A DNA stretch of 64,000 nt from OLB6 sp964620125 (lineage in GTDB: Bacteria > Bacteroidota > Ignavibacteria > Kapaibacteriales > Kapaibacteriaceae). Below, in pieces: positions 1 to 8,634 of the stretch. The position numbers and the translations under genes were made by a program. A model generated the notes under the pieces. The model worked only from the letters and a program-made list of their open reading frames with translations. It had not been told where the DNA came from and searched no databases. Position 1 is the stretch's first letter. Each line of letters opens with the position of its first letter. The stretch is from assembly GCA_964620125.1 (NCBI GenBank), contig CAZUGQ010000005.1, positions 1-64,000 on the forward strand, in the 5' to 3' direction.

Positions 1-491
1 GTCTTCTGCTTGTATGGATCAACTTCCATAAGAACGCAGGCTGCAGGATCGGCATCGGCAAAAATGGATGATCTGAGAATTGACAGATAGGAGTCTCTTG
101 TAAGACCGGATGGGAATGGGGTTGCGCCCTGCAGACCATAATACTGTTGGTAGCCATCCGTAAGAAGGAGCTGATATCCCATTAGAGACGGGAAGCCCTG
201 AAGTTCGATGAGCTTGGGTTCATAAGCTCCCTGCCCATCATTGCAGATGGCAAAGTCCACAACACTGAACAGCGGATAGTCTGTTTGTTGACCTACGCAC
301 TCCATGATGATTCCTATCGCCGCTTCTTCCATCTGGCGTCGCAGCTCGTTCGAAACCATCACGGGCATTTCTGCAACCTTGTACTCGATGGGATGGCCCA
401 GCCACTCATCCATCCAGGCGCAGAGTGCCTGGTATCGCTCAGTCGTGATAGTCGAGTTCACAACGCGCTGAAGTTCTGGCAACATGGGCAT
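1..491 (-). CDS. Conserved protein, possibly ATP-grasp-like (5' part only)
   Basis: An open frame runs off the left edge without a stop, so only about 163 N-terminal residues are visible. It starts with ATG at 491 (a second ATG lies at 485), 17 bases after the stop of the amidohydrolase upstream on the same strand, suggesting co-transcription. The visible part reads MPMLPELQRVV at the start and later contains VVDFAICNDG followed by PKLIELQGFPSLMGYQ. That acidic-plus-KLIELQ pattern recalls the metal/ATP site strand of permuted ATP-grasp proteins such as the glutathionylspermidine synthase group, but I cannot confirm this from half a protein. No signal peptide or membrane segment is seen. Function unknown; the family suggestion is a weak inference. 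Confidence 0.55.
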   Translation of the reverse strand, partial: MPMLPELQRVVNSTITTERYQALCAWMDEWLGHPIEYKVAEMPVMVSNELRRQMEEAAIGIIMECVGQQTDYPLFSVVDFAICNDGQGAYEPKLIELQGFPSLMGYQLLLTDGYQQYYGLQGATPFPSGLTRDSYLSILRSSIFADADPAACVLMEVDPYKQK

Positions 492-508
492 CCTGCCTTA
501 CAAGGTTG

Positions 509-1957
509 TTATGGTGTTTGCATTACCCCGGCTGTAAAGGTAGCAAGGACTTGAACTTCATCGCCAAGTGAACCAACTGCATCGCCAGGGTTGCGGTCCA
601 AGATTACAAGGTCGGCATCATATCCCACGGCGAGTTCACCTCTTCGGTAGTCCATATCCGCCGCAGCATGTGCCCACGTACTTGCTGCTTGTAGCGCTGT
701 CTCAATGTCGAGTGCTTCTGCGCTGTGCCACCGAGCTGAAGATAGGTGCGGCGTCCGATTGGTTGCAGCATCCAGTGTTCGCAGAACGGAAGGTTCTTCA
801 ATGGGAGCATCCGTTCCAAATGCAAGTGGTACTCCCGCATTCAGGAGAGACTTCCATCGATAGGCATCGGCAAGCCTGTTGGCACCCAAGCGTTGCTGCA
901 CCATGAGAGCATCACTTTCGGCATGTGTTGGCTGCACGGAGGCGATCACGTTCAGGCTGGCACATCGCTGAACATCATCGTAGGTCATGTGCTGTGCATG
1001 TTCGATGCGTAAGATCACGTTCGATCCATCATCCGTTGCTCGCACGGTTGCGAAGGCATCAAGTACGGTTTGCACGGCCAGGTCACCAATGGCGTGCACG
1101 GCAATGGACCACCATCCTGCATGGACTGCCTGCAATGCACGATCGACAATCTGATTCGCTGTAAGAAGAAGTGCACCCGACGTTGGAGCATCATTGTAAG
1201 GACTGTGAAATGCCGCCCCGCGTGAACCTAGGGCACCATCGGCGTACATCTTAATACCCATTGTGCGTTGAAGTTCTCCTCCGGCTGGAAGAAGGCCTGC
1301 ATGCACCCACTCATGATTCTGCCCACTCACGAACGACTGTACCCGCACTGCCAGCTTGCCCTGCTCGGCAAGCTCGCGGGTGATGGCAACGACTTCGGGT
1401 GAAACATCCATGTCGTGCACCTCCGTTACACCTTCGGTTGCAAATCGCCGAGATGCCGCAATGATGTTCTGTTCAATAGATGTTCGTGAAGGGGCTGGTA
1501 ATATGCGCCACACTGGTTTGGCATCATCATCAACGAGCACTCCGCTACACCCGTCGATGCCTGCACGTCTGAGAACAACGCTGTTAACCCACAGTGCGTG
1601 GCCATCTATACGCGAGCACACCACCGGCCTGGTTGGAAAGGCATCATCTAGCATGCGTGCAGTGGGGAAGCCCCCTCCCATCCATCGTTCTTGATTCCAT
1701 CCCATGGCAAACAGCCACTCATCTGCTGTGTCTGCCTTTAAGAGAATGTCAATGCAGTCTTCAGCACTAGTGGCGTTGTGCAGGGAAGGTGTTGCGAGGC
1801 GCTTACCCAGGCCGAGCAGATGCACGTGAGCATCTACGAAGCCAGGTAAAACAACCGCACTCGGATAGGTGAACGTATCGCGCTCCGTCTTAACGAGCAC
1901 ACCACCTGCATAGGGTAGTAGAGCTCTGATGCGACCACGCTCAATATGTACTTCCAT
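509..1957 (-). CDS. Amidohydrolase 3 family metal-dependent hydrolase (YtcJ-like)
   Basis: The 482-residue protein has the layout of the amidohydrolase-3 branch of the TIM-barrel amidohydrolases. The metal motif PGFVDAHVH lies near residues 38-46, IGDLAVQ with its preceding VHA is the second histidine region, RIEHAQ the third, and FGTDAPIEEP supplies the C-terminal aspartate. The last 50 residues (RGELAVGYDADLVILD) form the usual return to the N-terminal beta-sandwich. Members hydrolyse C-N bonds of amides, formamides or cyclic compounds; the substrate here cannot be told. It is cytosolic, with no signal peptide. It lies 6 bases downstream of the ferredoxin gene and 17 bases upstream of the partial gene at the left edge, so these probably form one transcript. 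The N-terminus is short compared with the roughly 530 residues common in YtcJ. Confidence 0.85.
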   Translation of the reverse strand: MEVHIERGRIRALLPYAGGVLVKTERDTFTYPSAVVLPGFVDAHVHLLGLGKRLATPSLHNATSAEDCIDILLKADTADEWLFAMGWNQERWMGGGFPTARMLDDAFPTRPVVCSRIDGHALWVNSVVLRRAGIDGCSGVLVDDDAKPVWRILPAPSRTSIEQNIIAASRRFATEGVTEVHDMDVSPEVVAITRELAEQGKLAVRVQSFVSGQNHEWVHAGLLPAGGELQRTMGIKMYADGALGSRGAAFHSPYNDAPTSGALLLTANQIVDRALQAVHAGWWSIAVHAIGDLAVQTVLDAFATVRATDDGSNVILRIEHAQHMTYDDVQRCASLNVIASVQPTHAESDALMVQQRLGANRLADAYRWKSLLNAGVPLAFGTDAPIEEPSVLRTLDAATNRTPHLSSARWHSAEALDIETALQAASTWAHAAADMDYRRGELAVGYDADLVILDRNPGDAVGSLGDEVQVLATFTAGVMQTP

Positions 1958-1963
1958 ATTGGG

Positions 1964-2311
1964 TTAGGAGCGCAGACGGATGGAGTCAATGCTATCCAGG
2001 TATTCCTTCTTCTTTAGCAGTTGCTCCTCACTTTCAACATTGTTTGGATCTGGCAAACAACAATCAACGGGGCAAACGGCAGCACACTGGGGCTCATCGT
2101 GAAAACCCTTGCACTCCGTGCACTTGTCTGGAACGATGTAGTAAATCGTCGGTGAAAAAAAGTCACCCTTGTAGTTGCCAGGTGACGTACTGTCATGATA
2201 CGTCGTACCAGCCAACTCCCATGGTGCACCAGCTTCGTAGATGGCGGTGTTTGGGCACTCGGGTTCGCAAGCGCCGCAGTTAATGCAGTCAGATGTGATG
2301 TAGATAGCCAT
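1964..2311 (-). CDS. 4Fe-4S dicluster ferredoxin
   Basis: A 115-residue bacterial ferredoxin. The first cluster motif is C9-x2-C12-x2-C15-x3-C19-P; the second uses C64-x2-C67, an eight-residue insertion, then C76 and C80-P, with C84 and C85 following. This longer spacing in the second motif is the pattern of the YfhL/Alvin-type 2[4Fe-4S] ferredoxins. A roughly 40-residue loop between the motifs, rich in Gly, Ser, Thr and Tyr, is longer than in clostridial ferredoxins. The protein should be a low-potential cytosolic electron carrier; a ferredoxin-NADP reductase is encoded at 62029-63039 but is too distant to prove partnership. The gene is the first of a minus-strand unit, with a TAATTTTG -7 box 19 bases upstream, divergent from the TonB receptor. 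Confidence 0.92.
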   Translation of the reverse strand: MAIYITSDCINCGACEPECPNTAIYEAGAPWELAGTTYHDSTSPGNYKGDFFSPTIYYIVPDKCTECKGFHDEPQCAAVCPVDCCLPDPNNVESEEQLLKKKEYLDSIDSIRLRS

Positions 2312-2330
2312 GTGAGCCTTTGATGAACCA

Positions 2331-2338
2331 CAAAATTA
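2331..2338 (-). promoter_or_regulatory. Candidate -7 box for the ferredoxin unit
   Basis: Read on the minus strand this is TAATTTTG, matching the Bacteroidota -7 consensus TAnnTTTG, with 19 bases to the ferredoxin ATG. I see no convincing TTG at the -33 distance. The assignment rests on the match, its position and similar boxes before other genes in the window. Confidence 0.4.
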
Positions 2339-2403
2339 CAGGAACACTGCAACTTGATGGAACGTTCTCCGTCTTCGGCGCCCGTTTCCACCTACACAGA
2401 CAC

Positions 2404-4653
2404 ATGCGTTCATTCCTGGTTCTCACTTTCATCTGTGCTACAGTTATTGCAACCTATGCCGATCCGCGCGATGGCTCCATATCGGGGTTCGTTGAGGACT
2501 CTGCAACTCGCGAGACCATCGTGGGAGCAACGGTACGTATCGACGGCACAAAACTTGGGGCATTCACCAACAAGGCAGGGTTTTTCTCACTCTCGAATGT
2601 TCCCGTGGGAAACCGAACGATTGTTATCAGCGCCATTGGCTATGATAAGCGCACACTTAGTGTTGATGTGCCTGAAACCGGTAGCCTTCAACTCCGCATT
2701 CAGCTTGTTGAAAGTGGTATTCTCAAGGAGCAGGTAACGGTTCAAGCCGATCGTGAAAACGAACAACGGCAAATCAGCATCTCTCGCGTTGATGTGCCGA
2801 TGAAGCAGCTTACGCAGATTCGTATTGGAGGTGAGGCCGACATTTTTCGGGCCTTGCAGATGTTGCCTGGCGTTCTTACCTCCTCGCAGATATCAAGTGG
2901 TCTCTACATCCGCGGCGGTTCTCCGGATCAGAACCTGGTGTTGCTCGATGGTATGACTGTGTACAATCCAACGCACCTGTTTGGATTCATCTCGGCCTTC
3001 AATACCGATGCAGTGAAGGATGTTGAACTGTTGAAAGGGGGATTCCCTGCAGAGTACGGCGGCAGAATGTCGGCCGTCCTCAACGTAACGCAGAAGGACG
3101 GCAACCGAGATCGTGTTGAAGGACTCGTTGGTATTGGACTCATCTCTTCACGCGCATCATTACAGGGACCAATAGGGAACGGTGCCTGGTTCATTGGAGG
3201 GCGTCGAACATACCTCGAACTGCTGTTGGCCATGTTACCCGAGGATCCCGACCAACCGTTTCCAGACTTCAATTTTTACGACGTCAATGCCAAGATCACG
3301 CAGAACTTTGGAGATAACGACAAGGTATCGCTGAGTGGCTTTCTAACAAACGACATCCTTACCCTCGAACAACCTGGGTTGTTCTTCGAGGTTGGTATTG
3401 GCAATCAGGCAACTAGTGCGAATTGGACGCACATCTTTGGCGATGATCTGTTCCTGCAAACCACAGCAAGCGCTTCCCGATACAATAATGGTTTTAACGG
3501 AAACCAAAGTGGATTCCGATTTGAGATTAACAACAGTATTACGGACTACTCTCTTAAGTCCACATTAGAGTGGTACTTCAATGACAGACTTACCTTGAAA
3601 ACCGGTTACGAAGGCACCATCTACAATTTCATTTACGATCAGAAAACCGGTTCGGAAGACGACGCTACTGGCGGGCAGGCAGCTTTTCGTTTGGACTTGT
3701 GGGACAACATTCACAGCGCATTTGCTCAGGCTAATTGGCTTGTTACGGATCAGTTGAGCGTACAGGCCGGCATCAGGGGCAACTACTGGAGTCTGAGTAA
3801 CATCACCACGTTCGATCCCCGACTGGCAGCTCGCTTTCAAGTCACCGACAACATTGCATTAAAGGCAGCGTGGGGTCAGTTCCACCAGTATCTGCGGCTG
3901 GCATCAGCACCAGATTTTTCGTTCTTTGATACGTGGCTGCCCACTGACGGTAGTGTTCCTGCAGGCAAGGCAACACATTACATCGTTGCTGTAGAAACAC
4001 ATCCTTCCGAGGGATTTGATCTGAACGTAGATCTCTACTATAAGACGTTGAACAACATCAATGAACTCCGCAATCAACAGGTTCGAGCCCGCTCCGTTGC
4101 TGATGTGTTTTTCATAGGTAACGGTCATGCATACGGTGCCGAGTTCTTTTTACAACGAAAGATGGGCAGGCTTACTGGTTGGATAGGATACGGTTTGGGC
4201 TTCGTATTCGCACAGTTCGACAGCGTTAATCTTGGTGCGGAGTTTCGGCCCAAGTATGACCGCCGTCATGATTTTAAGGTCAACGCACTCTACACCCTTG
4301 ACGATCACTGGGAGTTCGGAGCATCCTTTATGTTCCAGTCGGGGCAGTCATATACTGGTGCCACCTCGACACTTGGAGGGAGCATGCCCGATTGGGAAGG
4401 GGGCTTGGTTATGGTGTACCCATCACAACGTTGGGGGTTGCGTTTGCCGAACTCCCATCAGCTTAACGTGAATATCAATTACAATACCTTCGTCTGGGAT
4501 CTGCCGTTCCGCGTGTTTCTTGACGTGTATAACGTGTATTCACGGCGGGACATCTGGTTCAGATTCTACGACACCACACAACCTGTACCCACCGTGACTG
4601 ACGTGTTACTGCTCCCGATTCTGCCAACATTATCTGTGGAGCTTCGATTCTGA
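2404..4653 (+). CDS. TonB-dependent outer-membrane receptor with N-terminal carboxypeptidase-like domain
   Basis: About 749 residues. I chose the ATG at 2404 because MRSFLVLTFICATVIATYA is a clean signal peptide; an upstream in-frame ATG at 2320 would add 28 residues without one. After the signal comes a carboxypeptidase-regulatory-like beta-sandwich (GSISGFVEDSATRETIVGAT to about residue 115), then a plug domain with YIRGGSPDQNLVLLDGM and GGFPAEYGGRMSAVLNV, then a C-terminal barrel ending in F (LSVELRF), as expected for BAM-inserted proteins. It should import an unknown ligand across the outer membrane with energy from TonB-ExbBD. The DUF4249-type lipoprotein directly downstream, overlapping by one base, is the usual partner of this receptor class in Bacteroidota. 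The substrate cannot be inferred. Confidence 0.92.
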   Translation: MRSFLVLTFICATVIATYADPRDGSISGFVEDSATRETIVGATVRIDGTKLGAFTNKAGFFSLSNVPVGNRTIVISAIGYDKRTLSVDVPETGSLQLRIQLVESGILKEQVTVQADRENEQRQISISRVDVPMKQLTQIRIGGEADIFRALQMLPGVLTSSQISSGLYIRGGSPDQNLVLLDGMTVYNPTHLFGFISAFNTDAVKDVELLKGGFPAEYGGRMSAVLNVTQKDGNRDRVEGLVGIGLISSRASLQGPIGNGAWFIGGRRTYLELLLAMLPEDPDQPFPDFNFYDVNAKITQNFGDNDKVSLSGFLTNDILTLEQPGLFFEVGIGNQATSANWTHIFGDDLFLQTTASASRYNNGFNGNQSGFRFEINNSITDYSLKSTLEWYFNDRLTLKTGYEGTIYNFIYDQKTGSEDDATGGQAAFRLDLWDNIHSAFAQANWLVTDQLSVQAGIRGNYWSLSNITTFDPRLAARFQVTDNIALKAAWGQFHQYLRLASAPDFSFFDTWLPTDGSVPAGKATHYIVAVETHPSEGFDLNVDLYYKTLNNINELRNQQVRARSVADVFFIGNGHAYGAEFFLQRKMGRLTGWIGYGLGFVFAQFDSVNLGAEFRPKYDRRHDFKVNALYTLDDHWEFGASFMFQSGQSYTGATSTLGGSMPDWEGGLVMVYPSQRWGLRLPNSHQLNVNINYNTFVWDLPFRVFLDVYNVYSRRDIWFRFYDTTQPVPTVTDVLLLPILPTLSVELRF

Positions 4654-5531
4654 TGAGCATGCGCTATGGACTCTTTGTGCTCATCGTTGCCATGATGAGC
4701 ATTCTCCTTACAGGATGCCCCGATCCAGTGCCTGATGATTACATCCCAGAGCTTGTAATCGAAGGTTTTGTTATTGCAGGGGAGCCGATCACAGGAATCA
4801 AGGTGTACCGAAGTTTGCCTGTGAAAGACACTTTCAAGCTTTCCACGGCCTCGATCAGGGATGCGCAGGTAACGTTGCTGGAGAATGGTGTACCACTAGC
4901 AGTAGAGTTCGTTGATGATTCCAACGGAGGTACCTATCGTGTGGTCGACACCACACACCTAGCCTTGTATGATGCTGAATATTCCATAACCGTGCAGGCC
5001 ATTGGCAAAACAGCAACTGCCGTAACACAAACCATGAAGCCGTTCCAATGGGTACGGCCTCCGGCCGACAGTTTGCAGTATCCAGGTTTGGAGAACGAAC
5101 TGGAGCCTGTTGATAGTCTGGGAATTTCTTGGCAGGGACAAACTGGCGTGATACGGTATGTGCTTGCAATAGAGTGCCTGGACACCCTCAACTACGGAGC
5201 ATACCTTCAGCCCCCTACCACTGAGTTAAACAGGCGAGTACGTGAAGAAGATTTTGAAGAAGGATCACTTGTTGCAAATGAGCGAACACGATATGGATTT
5301 AGTCTTGTTTCCAATTCACCGGTAGTGTGGTTTGCTTTCAAGTGGTTTGGAAAGCAGCGAATCAAGGTATATGCAGGTGACGAGGCTTTTCAGGAATGGT
5401 TTAGTGCCGTTGGGTTCGGCCGAAGAAATAGTTATGACTATCGACTGAGCAACGTAAAGGGGGGACTCGGAACGTTTGCTGGTGCATCACGAATTCAGTC
5501 GGACTTGTTTCTGTACAAAGACAAGCCGTGA
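4653..5531 (+). CDS. DUF4249-like outer-membrane lipoprotein
   Basis: A 292-residue lipoprotein. The N-terminus MSMRYGLFVLIVAMMSILLTGC ends in a lipobox (LLTG-C at residue 22), followed by PDPVPDDYIPELVIEGFV. The mature part begins with a beta-rich segment (ITGIKVYRSLP, then IRDAQVTLLENG) like the DUF4249 proteins that sit next to TonB receptors in Bacteroidota, and it has their usual length. The start overlaps the receptor stop by one base (TGATG), so the two are translationally coupled and probably form one outer-membrane uptake complex. The role of DUF4249 is not established; a surface lid or ligand-capture function is inferred by analogy with SusD. The stop codon forms part of a small terminator-like hairpin shared with the convergent gene. 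Confidence 0.8.
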   Translation: MSMRYGLFVLIVAMMSILLTGCPDPVPDDYIPELVIEGFVIAGEPITGIKVYRSLPVKDTFKLSTASIRDAQVTLLENGVPLAVEFVDDSNGGTYRVVDTTHLALYDAEYSITVQAIGKTATAVTQTMKPFQWVRPPADSLQYPGLENELEPVDSLGISWQGQTGVIRYVLAIECLDTLNYGAYLQPPTTELNRRVREEDFEEGSLVANERTRYGFSLVSNSPVVWFAFKWFGKQRIKVYAGDEAFQEWFSAVGFGRRNSYDYRLSNVKGGLGTFAGASRIQSDLFLYKDKP

Positions 5532-5556
5532 TGTTTACAGAGAAGCATCAGTTTTC
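5529..5556 (+). terminator. Weak intrinsic terminator between convergent genes
   Basis: TGATGTTT (5529-5536) pairs with AAGCATCA (5543-5550) with one G-U pair and a six-base loop, followed by GTTTTC. The stop codon of the lipoprotein gene is inside the 5' arm. The stem is AU-rich, so the terminator would be weak. The convergent gene on the minus strand ends at 5535. Confidence 0.4.
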
Positions 5557-6806
5557 TTGCCGTGCAGCAGGTATATCTGCATGATGTTCATCACGCGCTG
5601 GTAGGCGTGCTCTCCAGCATACTCTCGTGTTGCTGTTGCACAGGCCATGAACTCTTCCATGGATGCGCCTACCATAGCCGAGCCGCGAACATGGGATGTA
5701 AGCTGTCGATCATGTCCGAGCGCCGCCAAAACTGCAACCACACACAATTCTCTGTGCACGGTAGATAGCCCTCTGCGCGACAGAACCTTGCCATACCCTT
5801 CAAGCACCATCCACTCAGCAAGGTCTGGTGATGCTTCTGCTAGTCCTTCAATAAGCCTATCGGAAACGCCGTGGTAAACCCGCGTGAAAAGTTCTCGACC
5901 GCGAGTCCGAAAGACTTTTTCGTTAAAAACCTCGTACGGCCATGTGTGTCCCGGCAACCGATGCTGCACCACCTTCCATAGGGCTAACAATGCCTCGAGT
6001 GCGACGGGATAACCGGCAAACAGATACGTTTGGAGTAGTGCTTCGTACACGGTGTCGGCCTGTGCACTGGTATGTATATTCTTACTGAGTAGATCAACAA
6101 GGAGATCGTACTCGGAGCGTGCTGCTGCAATACACATCGCACACAACGTGGATATATCGAGTGCAGTAGATTGAGCATCAACCTGACCGTCGGCGAGATC
6201 GGACGCGTAGTAGTCTTGAAACTTCCGCACAAGCTCTACCACTGCACGTGAGCGGTGACTGTGAATTGCTTTTTCGTCGGCAGTCATCTCAGCAAACGTC
6301 CGCACCTCTCCGTCTGGTATGAACATCGCATCGTAGCCAAAACCATGTGCTCCCCGTTCTATATCAGTAACGGTGCCATTGCACGTGCCATCGGCAAAGA
6401 ACGTAACGGCACCCGACCTAAAACACAGCACACATCGAAACTGAGCAGATATAGGGGGGGGAGTAATCACCTGTCTAAGTCTATGCGCCAGCAATGCACG
6501 ATTGTCTGCATCCGTAGCGTTTGCGCCTGCATACCGCGCACTGAGCACACCGGGTTCACCGCCGAGCGCGGGCACTTCAAGTCCACTATCGTCAGCGATG
6601 CATGGTAACCCGGTGAGTTCGTATGCAGCTTGCGCCTTGATGTAGGCATTGTCTTCAAACGTGGAACCATCTTCCGCGGGAGCAAAGGATGGAACGAGAG
6701 ACGCGATGGGCACAAGATGGATATCGCCAAGGCCATGCAAGGAAAACAATGCTGAGAGTTCGGCTACCTTGTGCGCATTTCCTGTGGCAACTACTACGGT
6801 AATCAT
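5535..6806 (-). CDS. rdgB: XTP/dITP diphosphatase (RdgB/HAM1) fused to a CMD-like domain
   Basis: A 423-residue protein, twice the usual RdgB length. Residues 1-195 are a complete RdgB/HAM1 domain: ATGNAHK (7-13), DDSGLEV (72-78), GAHGFGYD (152-159) and SHRSRA (183-188). It should hydrolyse non-canonical purine nucleoside triphosphates (dITP, XTP) to monophosphates and so cleanse the nucleotide pool. Residues from about 215 to 423 are all-helical; the segment HRELCVVAVLAALGHDRQL followed by GSAMVGASMEE resembles the core helix pair of carboxymuconolactone decarboxylase/AhpD-like proteins, though the redox CxxC is absent (LCAMC at 221-225 lies outside that core). The frame is uninterrupted across the junction. 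The start overlaps the aminotransferase stop by ATGA. The RdgB part is certain, the second domain a likely assignment, and its role unknown. Confidence 0.85.
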   Translation of the reverse strand: MITVVVATGNAHKVAELSALFSLHGLGDIHLVPIASLVPSFAPAEDGSTFEDNAYIKAQAAYELTGLPCIADDSGLEVPALGGEPGVLSARYAGANATDADNRALLAHRLRQVITPPPISAQFRCVLCFRSGAVTFFADGTCNGTVTDIERGAHGFGYDAMFIPDGEVRTFAEMTADEKAIHSHRSRAVVELVRKFQDYYASDLADGQVDAQSTALDISTLCAMCIAAARSEYDLLVDLLSKNIHTSAQADTVYEALLQTYLFAGYPVALEALLALWKVVQHRLPGHTWPYEVFNEKVFRTRGRELFTRVYHGVSDRLIEGLAEASPDLAEWMVLEGYGKVLSRRGLSTVHRELCVVAVLAALGHDRQLTSHVRGSAMVGASMEEFMACATATREYAGEHAYQRVMNIMQIYLLHGKKTDASL

Positions 6807-7861
6807 TGTGTGTCCAGAGCGGCGAGTAAGTCCATGATGTCCTTGATGCCAATTGCACCGCAGGTGCCTATCCGAATCAGGCGGGCAGCTAACTCATCCT
6901 GCCCGGCAGCAACCACAATACCGTGATCCCGAAAGAGTGCATGCCGCAGTGCTGCACCATCGTCCACTTCCACGCAGGTAACTGCATTGGAGGTAGCCTG
7001 TCCAAACAATGTGTAGCCCCTGTCTCTCAGTCCTTGCCGCAGCACGTTTGCTTGATGGAGATGTCGGCTCCAAACATGTTCCATGCCCTCGGCAAGCAGC
7101 AGCTCTACGGCAGCAGCCATTGCATGTACGAGCGTAACAGGTGGAGTCCATGTGAACAATCCACGTTCCTGCGAATCGCGGATACGGCGCAGATCCAATG
7201 CATACCCACGAGGAGGAATCCCCTCCATTGCTTCGGTGGCACGCTGGCTGAGCGATACACATGCAAGCCCAGGTGGAGAGAGGAGACCCTTTTGAGAGCC
7301 GCACGCCACGGCATCTACGTTCCAGTCATCCATCCTTAGAGGATGAATGCCAATGCTCGTTACGGCATCTACAGCAATCAAGATGTCTGGGCGCACTGCA
7401 CGCACTGCCGTGCTGATTTCTTCGAGGTTAAGCGTCACCCCTGTTGACGTTTCACTGTGCACCAGCCAAAGCCCCTTACAGTTGGGTGCGGAAGCAACAG
7501 CATCAACAATGAGATCGGTAGGCACATCATTGCCCCAGGACACCGTGAGCATGTTCGTATGCAGCCCAATTGTTCGAGCCAGTTCGGAGAGGCGCTTACC
7601 AAAACGACCATGCTCCACGACGATCACGTGATCGCCTGGTGCAAACACGTTGCACATCATCGCTTCGATACCGGTGGTTCCACTGCCGGCGAGAACCATT
7701 ACTGGCTGGGTTGTATGAAACACACGAGCAAGCCCATCCCACAGCGTGCGTGAACGCTCTTCAAACTCAGCAGAACGATGATACATCGGAGGTTGGCTCA
7801 TGGCTCGCAGAACTGCCTCGGGCAGTTGTACAGGACCGGGCGTAAAGAGTCGGGTTATCAC
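6803..7861 (-). CDS. Class V pyridoxal-phosphate aminotransferase (alanine-glyoxylate type)
   Basis: I start this at GTG 7861 (VITRLFTPGPVQLPEAVL), which overlaps the upstream TrmH stop as GTGA and begins where the family begins; an in-frame ATG at 7957 would add 32 residues that belong to the overlapping gene. The 352-residue product has the fold-I hallmarks of class V enzymes: LFTPGP at the N-terminus, LAGSGTTGIEA in the cofactor phosphate site, VDAVTSIG, and the Schiff-base lysine in CGSQKGLLSPPG (about K191). Relatives are alanine-glyoxylate or serine-pyruvate aminotransferases and the small subunit of soluble hydrogenase; the substrate here is not decided. Its stop overlaps the rdgB start by ATGA, giving a tight three-gene unit. 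Confidence 0.88.
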   Translation of the reverse strand: MITRLFTPGPVQLPEAVLRAMSQPPMYHRSAEFEERSRTLWDGLARVFHTTQPVMVLAGSGTTGIEAMMCNVFAPGDHVIVVEHGRFGKRLSELARTIGLHTNMLTVSWGNDVPTDLIVDAVASAPNCKGLWLVHSETSTGVTLNLEEISTAVRAVRPDILIAVDAVTSIGIHPLRMDDWNVDAVACGSQKGLLSPPGLACVSLSQRATEAMEGIPPRGYALDLRRIRDSQERGLFTWTPPVTLVHAMAAAVELLLAEGMEHVWSRHLHQANVLRQGLRDRGYTLFGQATSNAVTCVEVDDGAALRHALFRDHGIVVAAGQDELAARLIRIGTCGAIGIKDIMDLLAALDTQ

Positions 7862-8625
7862 GTTCTCCGTGCCTCGTAACAGATGATGGCAGCCGCCATG
7901 GCGGCGTTGAGCGACTCCGTTTCGCCAAGGCCGGGAATGGAGAGGTAGTGACTGCACTGTTTCATGATGGAGTCGCGAATACCGTGTGTTTCAGAGCCAA
8001 TGATGATGAGAAAACTATTCAACTCCGACAGTGCAGAAGGTAACTCACCACCGCGAGGAACGGCAGCGATAATGGGGCGTTTGTCCAAGGATGCAATCCA
8101 GGCATCAAGCTTTCGCTGCCGAATCACATTTACGCGCAATGCTGCGCCTACGGTGGCGCGCATAGTCTTTGGGTTGTACACGTCTGCACACTGCTCACCA
8201 AGCACTACATCGGTGAACCCAAACCACGCTGCACAACGAATGATTGTGCCCACATTGCCAGGATCACTCACAGCATCGAGGGCAATAGCTCTTGTGCCGA
8301 GAGGCCGCTCGCTGTGAAATGCAGCGGAGGCGAGGATTGACTGAGGTGACTGCGATTCCGAGATCAATGCCATGTCCCTCGCACCACAGGCGTACGCTTG
8401 TGCTCCACGTTGAACCAGCTTCTGTGCGATATCAACATGATCCTGCGTAGCATCATCGCGCAGCACCACAACGTCTACCTGATGCCGAGCGCTGGCAAGC
8501 TCGCGGCACAGGTGAGGCCCCTCGGCCAGATAACGTCCTAAATCTTCGCGCACCTGCGAGCGGTGCAAGCCACGAAGCTCGTTCCGTAGTTTGTGGGGTA
8601 AGCGAGGCAGATTGCGGAGCATCAT
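7858..8625 (-). CDS. TrmH/SpoU-family RNA 2'-O-methyltransferase
   Basis: About 255 residues, starting at ATG 8625 (MMLRNLPRLPHKLRNELRGL; a second ATG follows immediately). The open frame extends upstream to 9057, but that part lies opposite the phosphorylase gene and has no family similarity. The N-terminal segment with FLAEGPHLCRE-like spacing (YLAEGPHLCREL) is the SpoU substrate-binding region. The C-terminal SPOUT knot has motif 1 DAVSDPGNVGTIIRCAAWFG, motif 2 IIIGSETHGI and motif 3 IPGLGETESLNAAMAAAI. It should methylate a 2'-hydroxyl in rRNA or tRNA using S-adenosylmethionine; the target is unknown. The start is only nine bases from the divergent deoA start. The stop overlaps the downstream aminotransferase GTG. 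Confidence 0.9.
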   Translation of the reverse strand: MMLRNLPRLPHKLRNELRGLHRSQVREDLGRYLAEGPHLCRELASARHQVDVVVLRDDATQDHVDIAQKLVQRGAQAYACGARDMALISESQSPQSILASAAFHSERPLGTRAIALDAVSDPGNVGTIIRCAAWFGFTDVVLGEQCADVYNPKTMRATVGAALRVNVIRQRKLDAWIASLDKRPIIAAVPRGGELPSALSELNSFLIIIGSETHGIRDSIMKQCSHYLSIPGLGETESLNAAMAAAIICYEARRT

Positions 8626-8634
8626 GGCAAAGCT

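Noticed and set aside
7859..7957. ATG 7957 as start of the aminotransferase
   Set aside because: The extra 32 residues come from the overlapping RNA methylase gene; the GTG at 7861 begins exactly at the family start.
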